A stretch of 64,000 nucleotides of DNA from Segatella baroniae DSM 16972 = JCM 13447 (GCF_000426585.1 NZ_AUFQ01000012.1:49421-113420); one strand, 5' to 3'. Shown: positions 1 through 8,820, counted from the stretch's first letter. Made by a program: numbers and translations. The notes: generated by a model not told the origin, from the sequence alone.

Positions 1-231
1 GCCCCCGCCTCACCCCACCCGGTGCTGTTTGCGTCGGAGGACGCCCACGCAGGTCAGCCATCGCTCAGCTCCCCCTCCCTCTTCGATGCGCCTTCAGCGC
101 AGAACGTCCATCAGACACCTCCGCAAACGCCGAAAATCATTGTCAAAGAAATTGACAAAAAGATGCGAAAAATCACAGAGATAAGGGTCTTCTACGACGA
201 CCAGACTTGGGAGACGTTTGTCCCCAAATAG
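1..231 (+). CDS. Unrecognised protein, C-terminal part only
   Basis: The reading frame is open from the first base of the window to a TAG at 229-231, so this is probably the 3' end of a gene that starts upstream. A GTG at base 22 could in principle be a start, but nothing supports it. The visible 76 residues begin with a low-complexity Pro/Ser/Ala stretch and end in a more ordered tail (KITEIRVFYDDQTWETFVPK). I recognise no domain. A promoter for pyrK lies just downstream. Confidence 0.4.
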   Translation, partial: APASPHPVLFASEDAHAGQPSLSSPSLFDAPSAQNVHQTPPQTPKIIVKEIDKKMRKITEIRVFYDDQTWETFVPK

Positions 232-252
232 GCAGAAAGGCTTCTTTCTTTT

Positions 253-282
253 TTGCCATCTCATGCTTTTGAGTTATCTTTG
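253..282 (+). promoter_or_regulatory. Bacteroidetes-type promoter for pyrK-pyrD
   Basis: TTG at 253-255 and TATCTTTG at 275-282 are separated by 19 bases. This matches the Bacteroidetes primary sigma consensus (TTG, 19-21 bases, TAnnTTTG). The pyrK start follows at 326. Confidence 0.75.
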
Positions 283-325
283 TTACGATTATGGGAACTA
301 TCTTTATTACTATTGCAGATCGTAT

Positions 326-1102
326 ATGAAAAAGTTTAATCTCGATCTTGAGGTGACGGCAGTCGAACGGTTGAGCCCCACGCACGTTGTCCTGAAGCTG
401 ACGCATCGTGAAGCTTTGCCGGCGATGGTGCCGGGGCAGTTCGTCGAAGTGCGGGTCGACCACTCGCCATCCACCTTTCTGCGCCGTCCCATCTCTGTCA
501 ATTTCGTCGATGTAGCGCGCAATGAACTGTGGTTGCTCGTCGCGGGCATAGGCGATGGCACGCGGACGCTGTGCAATCTGTCGCCCGGTGCTGTCCTCAA
601 CTGCGTTTTCCCGTTGGGAAACGGCTTCACAAAGCCCACTTCCGCAGGCGCACGCGTACTGTTGGTAGGTGGCGGTGTCGGCGTGGCTCCCTTGCTTTAT
701 TTCGGCAAACAGCTTCAGGAAGCGGGCCACGAAGTGACATTCCTGCTGGGGGCACGCTCCGCAAAGGACTTGTTGCAGCTGGAATTGTTCGGTCGTTATG
801 GGCGCGTTTGCGTAACGACGGAAGACGGAACGATGGGCGAGCAAGGCTTTGTCACGGCCCATTCCATCCTTCAGCGTGAGCGTTTCGACCAGATAAGCAC
901 CTGCGGGCCCAAGCCGATGATGGTCAGTGTGGCCCGCTACGCCATGGAGAGAGACATCTTCTGCGAAGCTTCACTTGAGAACTTGATGGCCTGTGGTGTC
1001 GGCGCCTGCCTGTGCTGTGTGGAGAAAACGGTTGCGGGCAATCTGTGCGTGTGCAAGGAAGGCCCTGTGTTTAACGTAAAAGACTTATTATGGCAAGCCT
1101 GA
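326..1102 (+). CDS. pyrK: Dihydroorotate dehydrogenase B, electron transfer subunit
   Basis: Iron-sulfur/FAD subunit that passes electrons from the PyrD flavin to NAD+ in pyrimidine synthesis. The 258-residue product shows a ferredoxin-reductase-like FAD domain (FLRRPISVN), a nucleotide-binding segment (LLVGGGVGVAPLL) and a C-terminal cysteine cluster (CGVGACLCCVEK ... NLCVCKEGPV) that would ligate the 2Fe-2S centre. The ATG at 326 is chosen over a 36-codon longer frame because the family begins near this point and the promoter at 253-282 lies inside the longer version. It overlaps pyrD by 13 bases, so the two are translated as a pair. Confidence 0.93.
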   Translation: MKKFNLDLEVTAVERLSPTHVVLKLTHREALPAMVPGQFVEVRVDHSPSTFLRRPISVNFVDVARNELWLLVAGIGDGTRTLCNLSPGAVLNCVFPLGNGFTKPTSAGARVLLVGGGVGVAPLLYFGKQLQEAGHEVTFLLGARSAKDLLQLELFGRYGRVCVTTEDGTMGEQGFVTAHSILQRERFDQISTCGPKPMMVSVARYAMERDIFCEASLENLMACGVGACLCCVEKTVAGNLCVCKEGPVFNVKDLLWQA

Positions 1103-1998
1103 AAGTAAAGATCAAGGATTTGGAATTGAAGAATCCTGTCATGACAGCTTCCGGCACGTTCGGCTATGGTTTGGAGTTCGCCGACTTCGTTTCGCTCAGC
1201 GACCTGGGCGGTATCATCGTCAAGGGGACGACGCTCGAACCGCGAGAAGGCAACGACTATCCCCGCATGGCCGAGACTCCGATGGGAATGCTCAACTGTG
1301 TGGGACTCCAGAACAAGGGTGTAGACCACTTCTGCACGCACATTTATCCCCAAATCGAGGACCTTGGGACGCATGTAATCGTGAATGTGAGTGGCCATAG
1401 TCCCGAGAACTACGCCGCCTGCGCGGAACGAATAGCCGCCTTGCGCGCCATTCCTGCCATCGAACTCAACATCAGTTGCCCGAACGTGAGCGACGGCGGG
1501 ATGGCCTTCGGCGTCACTTGCGCGGGAGCTGCCAGTGTGGTGAAGGCCGTGCGGCGGGGCTATCCCAAGACACTCATCGTCAAGCTGTCGCCCAATGTGA
1601 CGAACATTGCCGACATCGCGAGGGCCTGTGAGGCCGAAGGCGCCGACAGCCTGTCGCTCATCAACACGCTGATGGGCATGGCGGTGGACATCGAACGGCG
1701 CAAACCGCTGCTCAGCATACGCACGGGAGGCCTCAGCGGACCTGCCGTGAAGCCCGTGGCGCTGCGCATGGTGTATGATGTCGCGCATGCCGTCAATATA
1801 CCGGTCGTAGGCCTGGGAGGCATTTCCAATGCGACCGACGCCCTGGAATTCATGATGTGCGGGGCCACCGCCATTGAGATAGGGACGGCTAACTTCATCG
1901 ATCCGGCCGTCACCACGAAAGTCGTTCGTGGCATGGACGAATGGCTCGACAGGCATGGCGTGGCCGACATACGGGACATCATCGGGGCCATCCGTTAG
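1090..1998 (+). CDS. pyrD: Dihydroorotate dehydrogenase B, catalytic subunit
   Basis: FMN enzyme oxidising dihydroorotate to orotate, the fourth step of pyrimidine synthesis. The 302-residue protein is a class 1B type: LKNPVMTASGTFG near the N-terminus, the ELNISCPNVSDGGMAFG catalytic loop with the class 1 cysteine, VKLSPNVT, and the FMN phosphate loop PVVGLGGI. The overlap with pyrK supports the heteromeric B-type enzyme. A strong terminator follows 38 bases after the stop. Confidence 0.95.
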   Translation: MASLKVKIKDLELKNPVMTASGTFGYGLEFADFVSLSDLGGIIVKGTTLEPREGNDYPRMAETPMGMLNCVGLQNKGVDHFCTHIYPQIEDLGTHVIVNVSGHSPENYAACAERIAALRAIPAIELNISCPNVSDGGMAFGVTCAGAASVVKAVRRGYPKTLIVKLSPNVTNIADIARACEAEGADSLSLINTLMGMAVDIERRKPLLSIRTGGLSGPAVKPVALRMVYDVAHAVNIPVVGLGGISNATDALEFMMCGATAIEIGTANFIDPAVTTKVVRGMDEWLDRHGVADIRDIIGAIR

Positions 1999-2035
1999 GC
2001 CCGACAGCATGATGGGGAAGAGATTCGAAGCAGAC

Positions 2036-2069
2036 AACTATCTTTTGGGAAAACAAAAGATAGTTTTTT
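2036..2069 (+). terminator. Intrinsic terminator after pyrD
   Basis: Perfect 12-bp inverted repeat AACTATCTTTTG (2036-2047) and CAAAAGATAGTT (2054-2065) with a 6-base loop, followed by a T run. Confidence 0.9.
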
Positions 2070-2084
2070 GTTGGCTTGTAGATA

Positions 2085-2195
2085 AGAATGTGAGGGAGAG
2101 CAAATGCCCTCCCTCAACCAACACAAAAACTAAACTAGACTTAACTAAACGTATTCTGTATTTTCACAAACACCGAATCGTCAATTGCAAAGATA
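2085..2195 (-). ncRNA. Possible minus-strand small RNA (weak candidate)
   Basis: On the minus strand, TATCTTTG (2195-2188) matches a -7 element. About 75-100 bases downstream is a stem TGAGGGAG/CTCCCTCA (2091-2098 with 2109-2116). No -33 TTG is visible at the right spacing and no clear U-run terminator follows, so this is only a candidate. It lies in the 3' flank of aroC. Confidence 0.2.
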
Positions 2196-2255
2196 CGACG
2201 ATTTTTTAACTATTAAAAGAAAAGGCGACAGAAAATTAAGTTCTTTGTGCTCTTT

Positions 2256-3347
2256 TTATAGTTTTGTGGCCTTGTTCAACAGGATATTGTCCAAAATCAC
2301 CATGGCAGCCATGGCTTCGACGATGGGCACCGCCCGCGGCAGCACGCAGGGGTCGTGTCGTCCCTGGGCTTTGAAAGCGACCTCCTTGCCGTCTTTGTCC
2401 ACGGTGCTCTGGGGCATGAGGATGGTCGCCACGGGCTTGAAGGCCACCCGGAAATAGATGTCCTGCCCGTTGCTGATACCCCCTTGTATGCCTCCGCTGT
2501 GGTTGGACGCCGTCGTGATGGCCCGATGGCCGGACGCGTCGCCCTTGCAGACGAACGGATCGTTCTGTTCACTGCCCCGGGCGTCGACGCCGCCGAAGCC
2601 TTCGCCGTATTCAAATCCCTTGGCCGCATTGATTCCGAGCATGGCCGCGCCCAGTTGGGCGTGCAGTTTGCCGAACTCCGGTTGGCCCAAACCGATGGGA
2701 CAACCCTTGATGATGCCCGTAATCACTCCACCGATGGTGTCCCCCGCGTCCTTCACCTCTTTGATGAGCGCCTCCATTTCGCGTGCCTTTTCCGGGTCGG
2801 GACACCTCACGGGCGTGGCTTCCGTCTGTCCGAGGTCGTATTGCCGGTAGTCTTTCTCAAGCCTGATGGGGCCCACCTGCGACGTATAGGCCTTGATTTC
2901 CACGCCCAATTGGCGCAAGGCCAGTTTGGCCAAGGCCCCTCCCACGCACCTGGCCACGGTGATGCGTGCCGACGAGCGGCCGCCGCCACGGTGGTCGCGG
3001 ATTCCATATTTGTTGAAATAAGTGAAGTCGGCATGCGATGGTCTGAACAGGTTTCTCATGTTGTCATAGTCCTTGCTGTGCTGATTCGTGTTGCTGACCA
3101 CGAATCCTATCGGTGCTCCCGTCGACTTGCCGTCGAACACTCCGCTGAGAATCTCCACCTGGTCGGTTTCCTTCCGGCTCGTGGTGAGCTTGCTCTGGCC
3201 CGGGCGTCTGCGGGCCAGTTCCTGCTGGATGAAGTCCAGGTCGATGTCGATTCCAGCCGGCATGCCGTCCACCACACCCCCCAAGGCTTTGCCGTGGCTT
3301 TCGCCGAAGGAGGTCAGCGTGAATATTTGGCCAAACGTGTTGCTCAT
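2256..3347 (-). CDS. aroC: Chorismate synthase
   Basis: Converts 5-enolpyruvylshikimate-3-phosphate to chorismate, the last shikimate step, with reduced FMN. The 363-residue protein starts [19 protein letters not shown], the family's first signature, and continues with [29 protein letters not shown] and the C-terminal [10 protein letters not shown]. The start at 3347 is set by this N-terminus; the longer frame would run into the Cys-rich tail of the upstream gene in another frame. It lies 17 bases downstream of the SlyD-like gene and is probably co-transcribed with it. Confidence 0.95.
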   Translation of the reverse strand: MSNTFGQIFTLTSFGESHGKALGGVVDGMPAGIDIDLDFIQQELARRRPGQSKLTTSRKETDQVEILSGVFDGKSTGAPIGFVVSNTNQHSKDYDNMRNLFRPSHADFTYFNKYGIRDHRGGGRSSARITVARCVGGALAKLALRQLGVEIKAYTSQVGPIRLEKDYRQYDLGQTEATPVRCPDPEKAREMEALIKEVKDAGDTIGGVITGIIKGCPIGLGQPEFGKLHAQLGAAMLGINAAKGFEYGEGFGGVDARGSEQNDPFVCKGDASGHRAITTASNHSGGIQGGISNGQDIYFRVAFKPVATILMPQSTVDKDGKEVAFKAQGRHDPCVLPRAVPIVEAMAAMVILDNILLNKATKL

Positions 3348-3364
3348 GTTGCCGCCCTCCGGTC

Positions 3365-3955
3365 TTAATGGTTGCCGCAATTGCCGCCGCAGCCACCGCT
3401 TCCGCAGCCGTCGCCGTCCTGGCAACCGCCTCCACAGCCGTCGCAACCGCCGCCGCATCCCTTGGAGAACGCGTTCACATAGTCGGCCATCTCTTCGGCC
3501 GAAGCCTCATGGATGTTCTTGATTTCGCCCTTGAAATTGAGCGTCTTGCCAGCCAACGGATGGTTGAAGTCCATCTTCACGGCGTTGTCGGTGATAGCCA
3601 ATACGTGGCCGTTGAAGCGTTGTCCCTCTTCGTTCTGCAAGGGGACGATGGCTCCCACATAGATGTATTCGTCGTCAAACCTGCCGTTGCGCGTGAAGAC
3701 GGCTTTGTCCAGCTCGGTCACGTGTTCGGGGTTGTAGTCGCCGTAAGCCTCCGCCGGCGCGAGCGTGAAGTCGAACTTGTCGCCTTCATGCAGGTCGACG
3801 AGCGCGTTCTCGAATGTCTCCAGGGCGATGCCCATGCCGCTGATGAAGTCGAAGGGCTGGCCTTCGGATGTTTCTTCCAACAGTTCGTTCTTGCCGTCGG
3901 TCACGTCATACAACTGGTATGAGGCTGCGACATACATGTTTTTTTTCTTATCCAT
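3365..3955 (-). CDS. slyD: SlyD-like FKBP-type prolyl isomerase with Cys/Gly-rich tail
   Basis: Peptidyl-prolyl isomerase and chaperone of the SlyD type: an FKBP domain ([26 protein letters not shown]) interrupted by an IF insert ([14 protein letters not shown] ... [24 protein letters not shown]), 196 residues in all. The last ~34 residues are almost only Gly, Cys and Asp with seven cysteines and a final histidine. In E. coli SlyD the corresponding tail is a His/Cys-rich nickel-binding region; here cysteine dominates. Metal binding is inferred. First gene of a two-gene operon with aroC. Confidence 0.85.
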   Translation of the reverse strand: MDKKKNMYVAASYQLYDVTDGKNELLEETSEGQPFDFISGMGIALETFENALVDLHEGDKFDFTLAPAEAYGDYNPEHVTELDKAVFTRNGRFDDEYIYVGAIVPLQNEEGQRFNGHVLAITDNAVKMDFNHPLAGKTLNFKGEIKNIHEASAEEMADYVNAFSKGCGGGCDGCGGGCQDGDGCGSGGCGGNCGNH

Positions 3956-3993
3956 ATCGATGATTTATGATTCTTTGGGTTTCATGTTTGCTG

Positions 3994-4001
3994 CAAAGGT
4001 A
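3994..4001 (-). promoter_or_regulatory. -7 promoter element for slyD-aroC
   Basis: CAAAGGTA on the plus strand reads TACCTTTG on the minus strand, 39 bases upstream of the slyD start. No clear -33 TTG is seen. Confidence 0.55.
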
Positions 4002-4217
4002 GTGCAATTGGGTGGAATATAAAAGTCTGCCTGTCGTTTTTTGCGGCGTAGGAGCGAATCGTTACAAAAACAAAAGGATGGATTCAAATCTGAAAGCAAC
4101 AGGCGGCATGGGAAGGATAATGATGCGATTGTGCTCTGAAAAACTTACGAATCGTTACGTTTGCTTTGATTTATGTCAATAATTGTGGGTATTTCGGTAA
4201 ACAAACTGCCGAAATGT

Positions 4218-4248
4218 TTGGAACAAGCGTGGGATGATTGTAATTTTG
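4218..4248 (+). promoter_or_regulatory. Promoter for the small secreted protein gene
   Basis: TTG at 4218-4220 and TAATTTTG at 4241-4248, spaced by 20 bases. Confidence 0.65.
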
Positions 4249-4324
4249 CAATGTCTTCAAAGGAAGGCTATAGGATAATGACAATAGACAACCGGGAGGT
4301 GTTCGCCGAGAATCCGTCCCTTAA

Positions 4325-4702
4325 ATGAAAGGTAAAAAGATGAAGAAGAAAATGATGATGACACTGGTGGCGTTGATGTCGATGACTATGAGTTTCGCTG
4401 CCGACGAGAATGCAAACAACGCCAGCGCAACTGCGGCTTATGATATGACCATCAACTACAACAGCCTTGCATACGCGTTGAGCCTGTCGGCAGACCAGTT
4501 GGAAAGCGTGAAGGACATCCACAAGACATTCTGCGTGGAGATGATGAACGCCGCCAACGCTCCAAAGGAAGAGAAGGCACAGCTGGTCGACAAGGCTGTC
4601 ATCAAGGATTTGAAGTACATGCACTATGTCTTGGACAGCGACCAGTACCGCAAGTATGTCATGTTGCTCAACGCGACGATGAACAACCGCGGCTTGAAAT
4701 AA
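4325..4702 (+). CDS. Small secreted protein of unknown function
   Basis: Basic 125-residue pre-protein with a Met-rich signal peptide (MMMTLVALMSMTMSFAADE), giving a mature protein of about 95 residues. The mature part is helical and hydrophilic with one cysteine and a C-terminal segment (YVLDSDQYRKYVMLLNATMN). The shape recalls short periplasmic Spy/CpxP-like helical proteins, but no defining motif is present, so no function is assigned. An internal ATG at 4340 (MKKKMMM) is an equally good start. It has its own promoter and terminator. Confidence 0.7.
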   Translation: MKGKKMKKKMMMTLVALMSMTMSFAADENANNASATAAYDMTINYNSLAYALSLSADQLESVKDIHKTFCVEMMNAANAPKEEKAQLVDKAVIKDLKYMHYVLDSDQYRKYVMLLNATMNNRGLK

Positions 4703-4733
4703 TGAAGATTTAGATAAGAGAGAGAATGTTTTG

Positions 4734-4772
4734 AAGGCTGTGAGTCATTGATTTTGGCTCACGGCCTTTTTC
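4734..4772 (+). terminator. Intrinsic terminator
   Basis: AAGGCTGTGAG (4734-4744) pairs with CTCACGGCCTT (4758-4768) with one G-U pair, followed by a T run. Confidence 0.85.
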
Positions 4773-4859
4773 GTTGCCCCCTCTCTGCGGCCGCTTCGGC
4801 CATCGGGCGACCGCCGCGGTGAAGACATCTGATTTCAACAACAGCCTTTTCTGCGTGTA

Positions 4860-4985
4860 GAAGCAGTGCTTTGGGCTTGTCGTCGCTGTGCTTTTGGCTT
4901 CTGAAAGCAGTGCTTTTGGCTTGTCATCGCTGCGCTTTGGGCTTCTGAAAGCGGTGCTTTGGGGTGGTCATCGCTGCGCGAGGTC
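4860..4985 (+). repeat. 22-bp tandem repeat array, locus A
   Basis: Six consecutive units of 21-22 bases. Two unit types alternate: GAAAGCAGTGCTTTTGGCTT-like units (4860, 4903, 4947) and CATCGCTGCGCTTTGGGCTT-like units (4881, 4925, 4969), giving a 44-bp super-period. The rest of the 4773-5169 intergenic region shows no gene. Same family as arrays B to F. Confidence 0.8.
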
Positions 4986-5169
4986 GAAGCAGCGTGCCGG
5001 GAATCGGTTGTCAGGGCTTCGCGTGTCGGGCGTATATCGGTGCCCGTGCAGGATTGAAATGCCGGGGATGGGAGCGTCGCCGTGCGGTTCCGCAGGCGCA
5101 AAACAGGCCTTTATGCCCTAATTTGCTCATAAAAAACAGTCAAAAGGACAAGTTGTTCATATTATTTAT

Positions 5170-5177
5170 TAACTTTG
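5170..5177 (+). promoter_or_regulatory. -7 element for the M48 protease gene
   Basis: TAACTTTG, 56 bases upstream of the start codon. No well-spaced -33 TTG is seen. Confidence 0.45.
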
Positions 5178-5232
5178 TCTCACGTTCAACTTATGATAAT
5201 ATATAATATAAGTATTCCTATTTAAATATAAG

Positions 5233-6135
5233 ATGAAGAAAGTCAAGTTCATTTCGTTGATGTTTGCCGCCGCCATCATGCTGTCGGCATGCGGCACCAC
5301 TTCGACCGTTCCCATCACGGGGCGCAAACACACCCTGCTGGTGTCCGACGTCGAGGTGCTGAGCCTGAGCAAACAGGAGTATGCCAAGTACATGAAGAGC
5401 GCCCGACTCTCCGCCAATGCGGCCAACACGGCCATGGTGCAGCGGGTGGGGCGGCGTCTGGCCAATGCCGTCGAGGCCTACTTGAAGAGCAACGGCATGG
5501 CTTCGGAGGTGCAGAACTTCCAGTGGGAGTTCAATCTTGTGGCCGACAACAACGTCAACGCCTTCTGTATGCCCGGTGGCAAGATTGTCGTTTACGAAGG
5601 ATTGCTGCCCGTCACGCAGAACGAAGGCTCGCTGGCTGTCGTCCTGGGGCATGAGATTGCGCATGCTGTGGCCAAGCACAGTGCCGAGCAAATGTCGAAG
5701 AAGATGCGTCAACAGTATGCCACGCAGCTCGGCGGAGCCGTCTTGGGGCAGATGGCCGGGCGGAACACTGCCGCCATTGCCACAGCCATCGCGCAGCAGG
5801 GCTTCAGTTTTGCCAACTTGAAGTATAGCCGTGACGACGAGACCGAAGCCGACCACATGGGACTTGTCTTCGCCGCCATGGCCGGCTACGACCCCGCCGT
5901 GGCCGTTCCGTTCTGGAAACGCATGGCCGCCATGAGCGGAGGCAACCAGAACGACTTGTTCAGCGACCACCCGTCGGACGCCAAACGCATCGCCGCCATT
6001 CAAGCGCTCATGCCCACGGCGGAGCGGTATTACCGGGCTTCGGGCTACGCTTCGCAGTCCATAACCATCAAGGCAGCGCCCAAACCGACAAGGAAAGCCG
6101 TCGGAAAAAGCGGCGGAAGAACTTCCAAGAGATAA
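5233..6135 (+). CDS. M48 family zinc metalloprotease, lipoprotein
   Basis: Membrane-anchored periplasmic protease of the M48 (LoiP/YcaL/BepA-like) family. A lipoprotein signal ends in the lipobox LSAC with Cys20. The substrate-side segment NAFCMPGGKIVVYEGLL precedes the zinc motif HEIAH (His140-His144), and DETEADHMG near residue 206 supplies the third ligand. A short basic tail (KPTRKAVGKSGGRTSKR) ends the protein. The family degrades or refolds outer-membrane proteins; the exact substrate here is unknown. The NfeD/stomatin pair follows 22 bases later. Confidence 0.88.
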   Translation: MKKVKFISLMFAAAIMLSACGTTSTVPITGRKHTLLVSDVEVLSLSKQEYAKYMKSARLSANAANTAMVQRVGRRLANAVEAYLKSNGMASEVQNFQWEFNLVADNNVNAFCMPGGKIVVYEGLLPVTQNEGSLAVVLGHEIAHAVAKHSAEQMSKKMRQQYATQLGGAVLGQMAGRNTAAIATAIAQQGFSFANLKYSRDDETEADHMGLVFAAMAGYDPAVAVPFWKRMAAMSGGNQNDLFSDHPSDAKRIAAIQALMPTAERYYRASGYASQSITIKAAPKPTRKAVGKSGGRTSKR

Positions 6136-6157
6136 CCTTTTACAGCAAGCATAAACT

Positions 6158-6604
6158 ATGATAGCGTATTTGATTTCCCATCTTTGGCTCTTGTGGACAG
6201 CCGTCGTGTTTGTCTGCCTGATTCTCGAACTTAGTTCGGGCGACTTCTATGTGACCTGTTTTGCCATCGGTGCCGTGGGCGCGGCTGTCTCCGCTGCCTT
6301 CGGTTTGCCGTTCTGGGTCCAGGTGCTGGCATGGGCCTTGTGCTCCGTCTTGAGCATTTGGCTGATTCGTCCCAGGCTTCTTGGGCGGCTGCATGCCGGC
6401 GGTCACGAGCGGCTCAGCAACGCCGACGCCCTGATAGGCCGTGAAGGAACCGTCGTCGAGCCTGTCGAAGCCGGCGGATTCGGCTATGTGCAGGTGGACG
6501 GCGACGTCTGGAAAGCCGTCACCGCCGGCCCCACCATCGGCAAAGGTGAAAAAGTAAGAATTGTTTCCCGCGACAGTATCGTCATGACTGTCGTCCATGT
6601 TTAA
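6158..6604 (+). CDS. NfeD-like membrane protein
   Basis: Short-form NfeD (148 residues): two to three N-terminal membrane segments (HLWLLWTAVVFVCLILEL; FAIGAVGAAVSAAFGL; VQVLAWALCSVLSIWLI) followed by a C-terminal OB-fold domain (LIGREGTVVEPVEAGGFGYVQVDGDVWKA). NfeD proteins are encoded next to and act with SPFH/stomatin proteins, and that gene follows here. The likely role is membrane-domain organisation. Confidence 0.88.
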   Translation: MIAYLISHLWLLWTAVVFVCLILELSSGDFYVTCFAIGAVGAAVSAAFGLPFWVQVLAWALCSVLSIWLIRPRLLGRLHAGGHERLSNADALIGREGTVVEPVEAGGFGYVQVDGDVWKAVTAGPTIGKGEKVRIVSRDSIVMTVVHV

Positions 6605-6691
6605 CCCATGTCGGGTCTTCGGCCCCGCAGCGGCTGCCCCGTGTGGCCGTTCCGGTTGAAGACTTGGCTTCTAATCCACCAACCAACCCTT

Positions 6692-7666
6692 ATGGATATC
6701 GTAACTTATGTACTTATCGCCCTGGTTCTCTTGGCCCTCATCTTTGTCAAGAAGACCGTCGTTATCATCCCGCAGAGTGAGACGAAGATTATCGAACGTC
6801 TTGGAAAGTATTACGCCACGCTCTCACCGGGTATCAACCTGATCATTCCGTTCATCGACCGTGCCAAGGAAATCGTGTCGATGCGCGGCGGCCGCTATGT
6901 TTATACGAGCAACATCGACCTGCGTGAGCAAGTGTACGACTTCGATCGGCAGAATGTCATCACCAAGGATAACATCCAAATGCAGATAAACGCGCTGCTC
7001 TACTTCCAGATTGTAGACCCATTCAAGGCCGTCTATGAAATCAACAACTTGCCCAATGCCATCGAGAAACTGACGCAGACGACATTGCGAAACATCATCG
7101 GCGAGATGGAACTCGACCAGACGCTGACCAGCCGCGACGTGATCAACACGAAACTGCGGGCCGTTCTCGATGACGCCACCAACAAATGGGGAATCAAGGT
7201 GAACCGTGTTGAACTGCAGGACATCACTCCTCCGGAGAGTGTGCTCAGCGCCATGGAGAAGCAAATGCAGGCCGAGCGCAACAAGCGGGCCACCATCCTG
7301 ACGAGCGAAGGCCAGAAGCAGAGTGTCATTCTTCAGTCCGAAGGCGAGAAGACATCCACCATCAACCGTGCCGAAGCTACCAAACAGCAGGCCATTCTCT
7401 ATGCCGAGGGCGAGGCCACGGCACGCATTCGCAAGGCCGAGGCTGAAGCGATTGCCATCCAAAAGATTACCGATGCGGTGGGCGCAAGCACCAATCCGGC
7501 CAACTATCTCTTGGCGCAGAAATACATACAGATGATGCAGGAGGTGGCCGAAGGCGACCGCACGAAGGTCGTCTACCTGCCTTATGAAGCCACCAACCTG
7601 CTCGGAAGTATTGGCGGAATCAAGGAACTCTTTCATGATTCCGAAGCCAAACCGAAGGTAAAGTAG
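6692..7666 (+). CDS. SPFH/stomatin (band 7) family protein
   Basis: Membrane-anchored stomatin or QmcA-like protein of 324 residues. A single N-terminal membrane segment (IVTYVLIALVLLALIFV) is followed by the SPFH domain (VVIIPQSETKIIERLGKYYATLSPGINLIIPFID; LREQVYDFDRQNVITKDN) and a long Ala/Glu-rich coiled coil (about residues 200-275) for oligomerisation. The start is the ATG at 6692, because the preceding 28 codons do not resemble the family. It pairs with the upstream nfeD-type gene. Confidence 0.92.
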   Translation: MDIVTYVLIALVLLALIFVKKTVVIIPQSETKIIERLGKYYATLSPGINLIIPFIDRAKEIVSMRGGRYVYTSNIDLREQVYDFDRQNVITKDNIQMQINALLYFQIVDPFKAVYEINNLPNAIEKLTQTTLRNIIGEMELDQTLTSRDVINTKLRAVLDDATNKWGIKVNRVELQDITPPESVLSAMEKQMQAERNKRATILTSEGQKQSVILQSEGEKTSTINRAEATKQQAILYAEGEATARIRKAEAEAIAIQKITDAVGASTNPANYLLAQKYIQMMQEVAEGDRTKVVYLPYEATNLLGSIGGIKELFHDSEAKPKVK

Positions 7667-7692
7667 GCCGTTGGGCGTTTTTAAACAAAACA

Positions 7693-7728
7693 AAGAAGGT
7701 TCAGTTCGCCATCGGACTGAACCTTCTT
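7693..7728. terminator. Bidirectional intrinsic terminator
   Basis: Perfect 13-bp inverted repeat AAGAAGGTTCAGT (7693-7705) and ACTGAACCTTCTT (7716-7728), between the convergent stomatin and OmpA-lipoprotein genes, with an A-rich left flank that gives U-rich ends on the minus strand. Confidence 0.85.
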
Positions 7729-7760
7729 CCGTATATTCAAGACTTTTACAAAGCCTCGTT

Positions 7761-8612
7761 TCATTTGTCTTCGGGTGCTTTGTCGATCAAGTCCATGAAC
7801 TGGTCGAGCTTCGGCGTGATGATGATTTGCGTGCGGCGGTTGCGCTGTTTGCCCACTTCCGTGTCGTTGCTGGCCACCGGGTTGTATTCTCCACGGCCGC
7901 CGGCGGTCAGTCGTTTCGGGTTCACGCCATAGCGGTTTTGCAGATACTGCACCACGCTTGAGGCGCGCAGGGCCGACAAGTCCCAGTTGTTGCGGATGTT
8001 CTTCATGCTGGCGGCGGTGCTGTTCACCGGCACGTTGTCCGTATTGCCCTCGATCAGAACGTCGTAATCCTTGTAGTCCATGATGATTTTGGCAATCTTG
8101 CTCAGTGTTTCCTCGGCGCGGTCGTTGATTTCGTAGCTGCCACTCTTGTAGAGCATGTTGTCTGCCAGTGAGATGTAGACCACTCCTTTCAGCACTTGTA
8201 CGTCCACTTCCTTCAACTCTTCCTTGCTCAACGAGCGGGTCAGGTTGTTCGTGAGCACCATGTTGAGCGAGTCGCTCTTGCTCTTCACCTCCACCAGATG
8301 GCGGATATACTGGTTGCTCTCATTGATTTGGTCCACCAGTTTCGAGATGTTGATGTTGTTGGAGTTGGCATTGTTCAAGCTCTTGTCCAGCGAATTTTGC
8401 AGTTGCGCGTAGTCTTTCTTCTGCTGTGCCAGCTGCTCTTCCAGGCTGGCCACGCGCGCTTTCGATGCTGCCAGTTCCTCTTTCGCGTTCTGGTAGTTGC
8501 TTGTCAGTTCTCTGTTTTCCGTCTGGCAATTCAGCAATTCCTTCTTGCTGGCGCAGCTGCTTGCGAGCAATACGCTGGCCAGCGTCATGACAAAGATAAC
8601 GTTTCTCTTCAT
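7761..8612 (-). CDS. OmpA-family peptidoglycan-binding lipoprotein with coiled coil
   Basis: 283-residue envelope protein with a lipoprotein-like signal (LASVLLASSCASK), a long coiled coil (about residues 30-105, QNAKEELAASKARVASLEEQ...), and a C-terminal OmpA domain: LYKSGSYEINDRAEETLSKIA, LIEGNTDNVPVN, LSALRASSVVQYL, and the QRNRRTQIIITPK tail that binds diaminopimelate in peptidoglycan. It probably tethers the outer membrane to the wall. A possible -7 element lies at 8691-8698 (TATATTTG on the minus strand). Confidence 0.88.
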   Translation of the reverse strand: MKRNVIFVMTLASVLLASSCASKKELLNCQTENRELTSNYQNAKEELAASKARVASLEEQLAQQKKDYAQLQNSLDKSLNNANSNNINISKLVDQINESNQYIRHLVEVKSKSDSLNMVLTNNLTRSLSKEELKEVDVQVLKGVVYISLADNMLYKSGSYEINDRAEETLSKIAKIIMDYKDYDVLIEGNTDNVPVNSTAASMKNIRNNWDLSALRASSVVQYLQNRYGVNPKRLTAGGRGEYNPVASNDTEVGKQRNRRTQIIITPKLDQFMDLIDKAPEDK

Positions 8613-8820
8613 ATTCTTCTGTTTTTAGTTAATCATATTCGTGCCGGTCTGCGGGCCATGCGTGGCCGTTGGCAGGCCGTCATGTGCTTGCAAATATATA
8701 ATAGAAGACAGGGTTTGCGCTTCAAAAGTTTAACGGTTTAGCTTATTTTAACCGCAAGGGGCTTAAATTCAAGTTATTTGACGTTTTTCCGCCTGCTCCG
8801 GAAGCAGCTCCCGCCCGCGG

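Noticed and set aside
4888..5121. Possible small proteins encoded in repeat array A and similar frames in arrays B to F
   Set aside because: A 22-bp period is not a multiple of three, the frames differ between arrays and none has a start region; the repeats are not coding.
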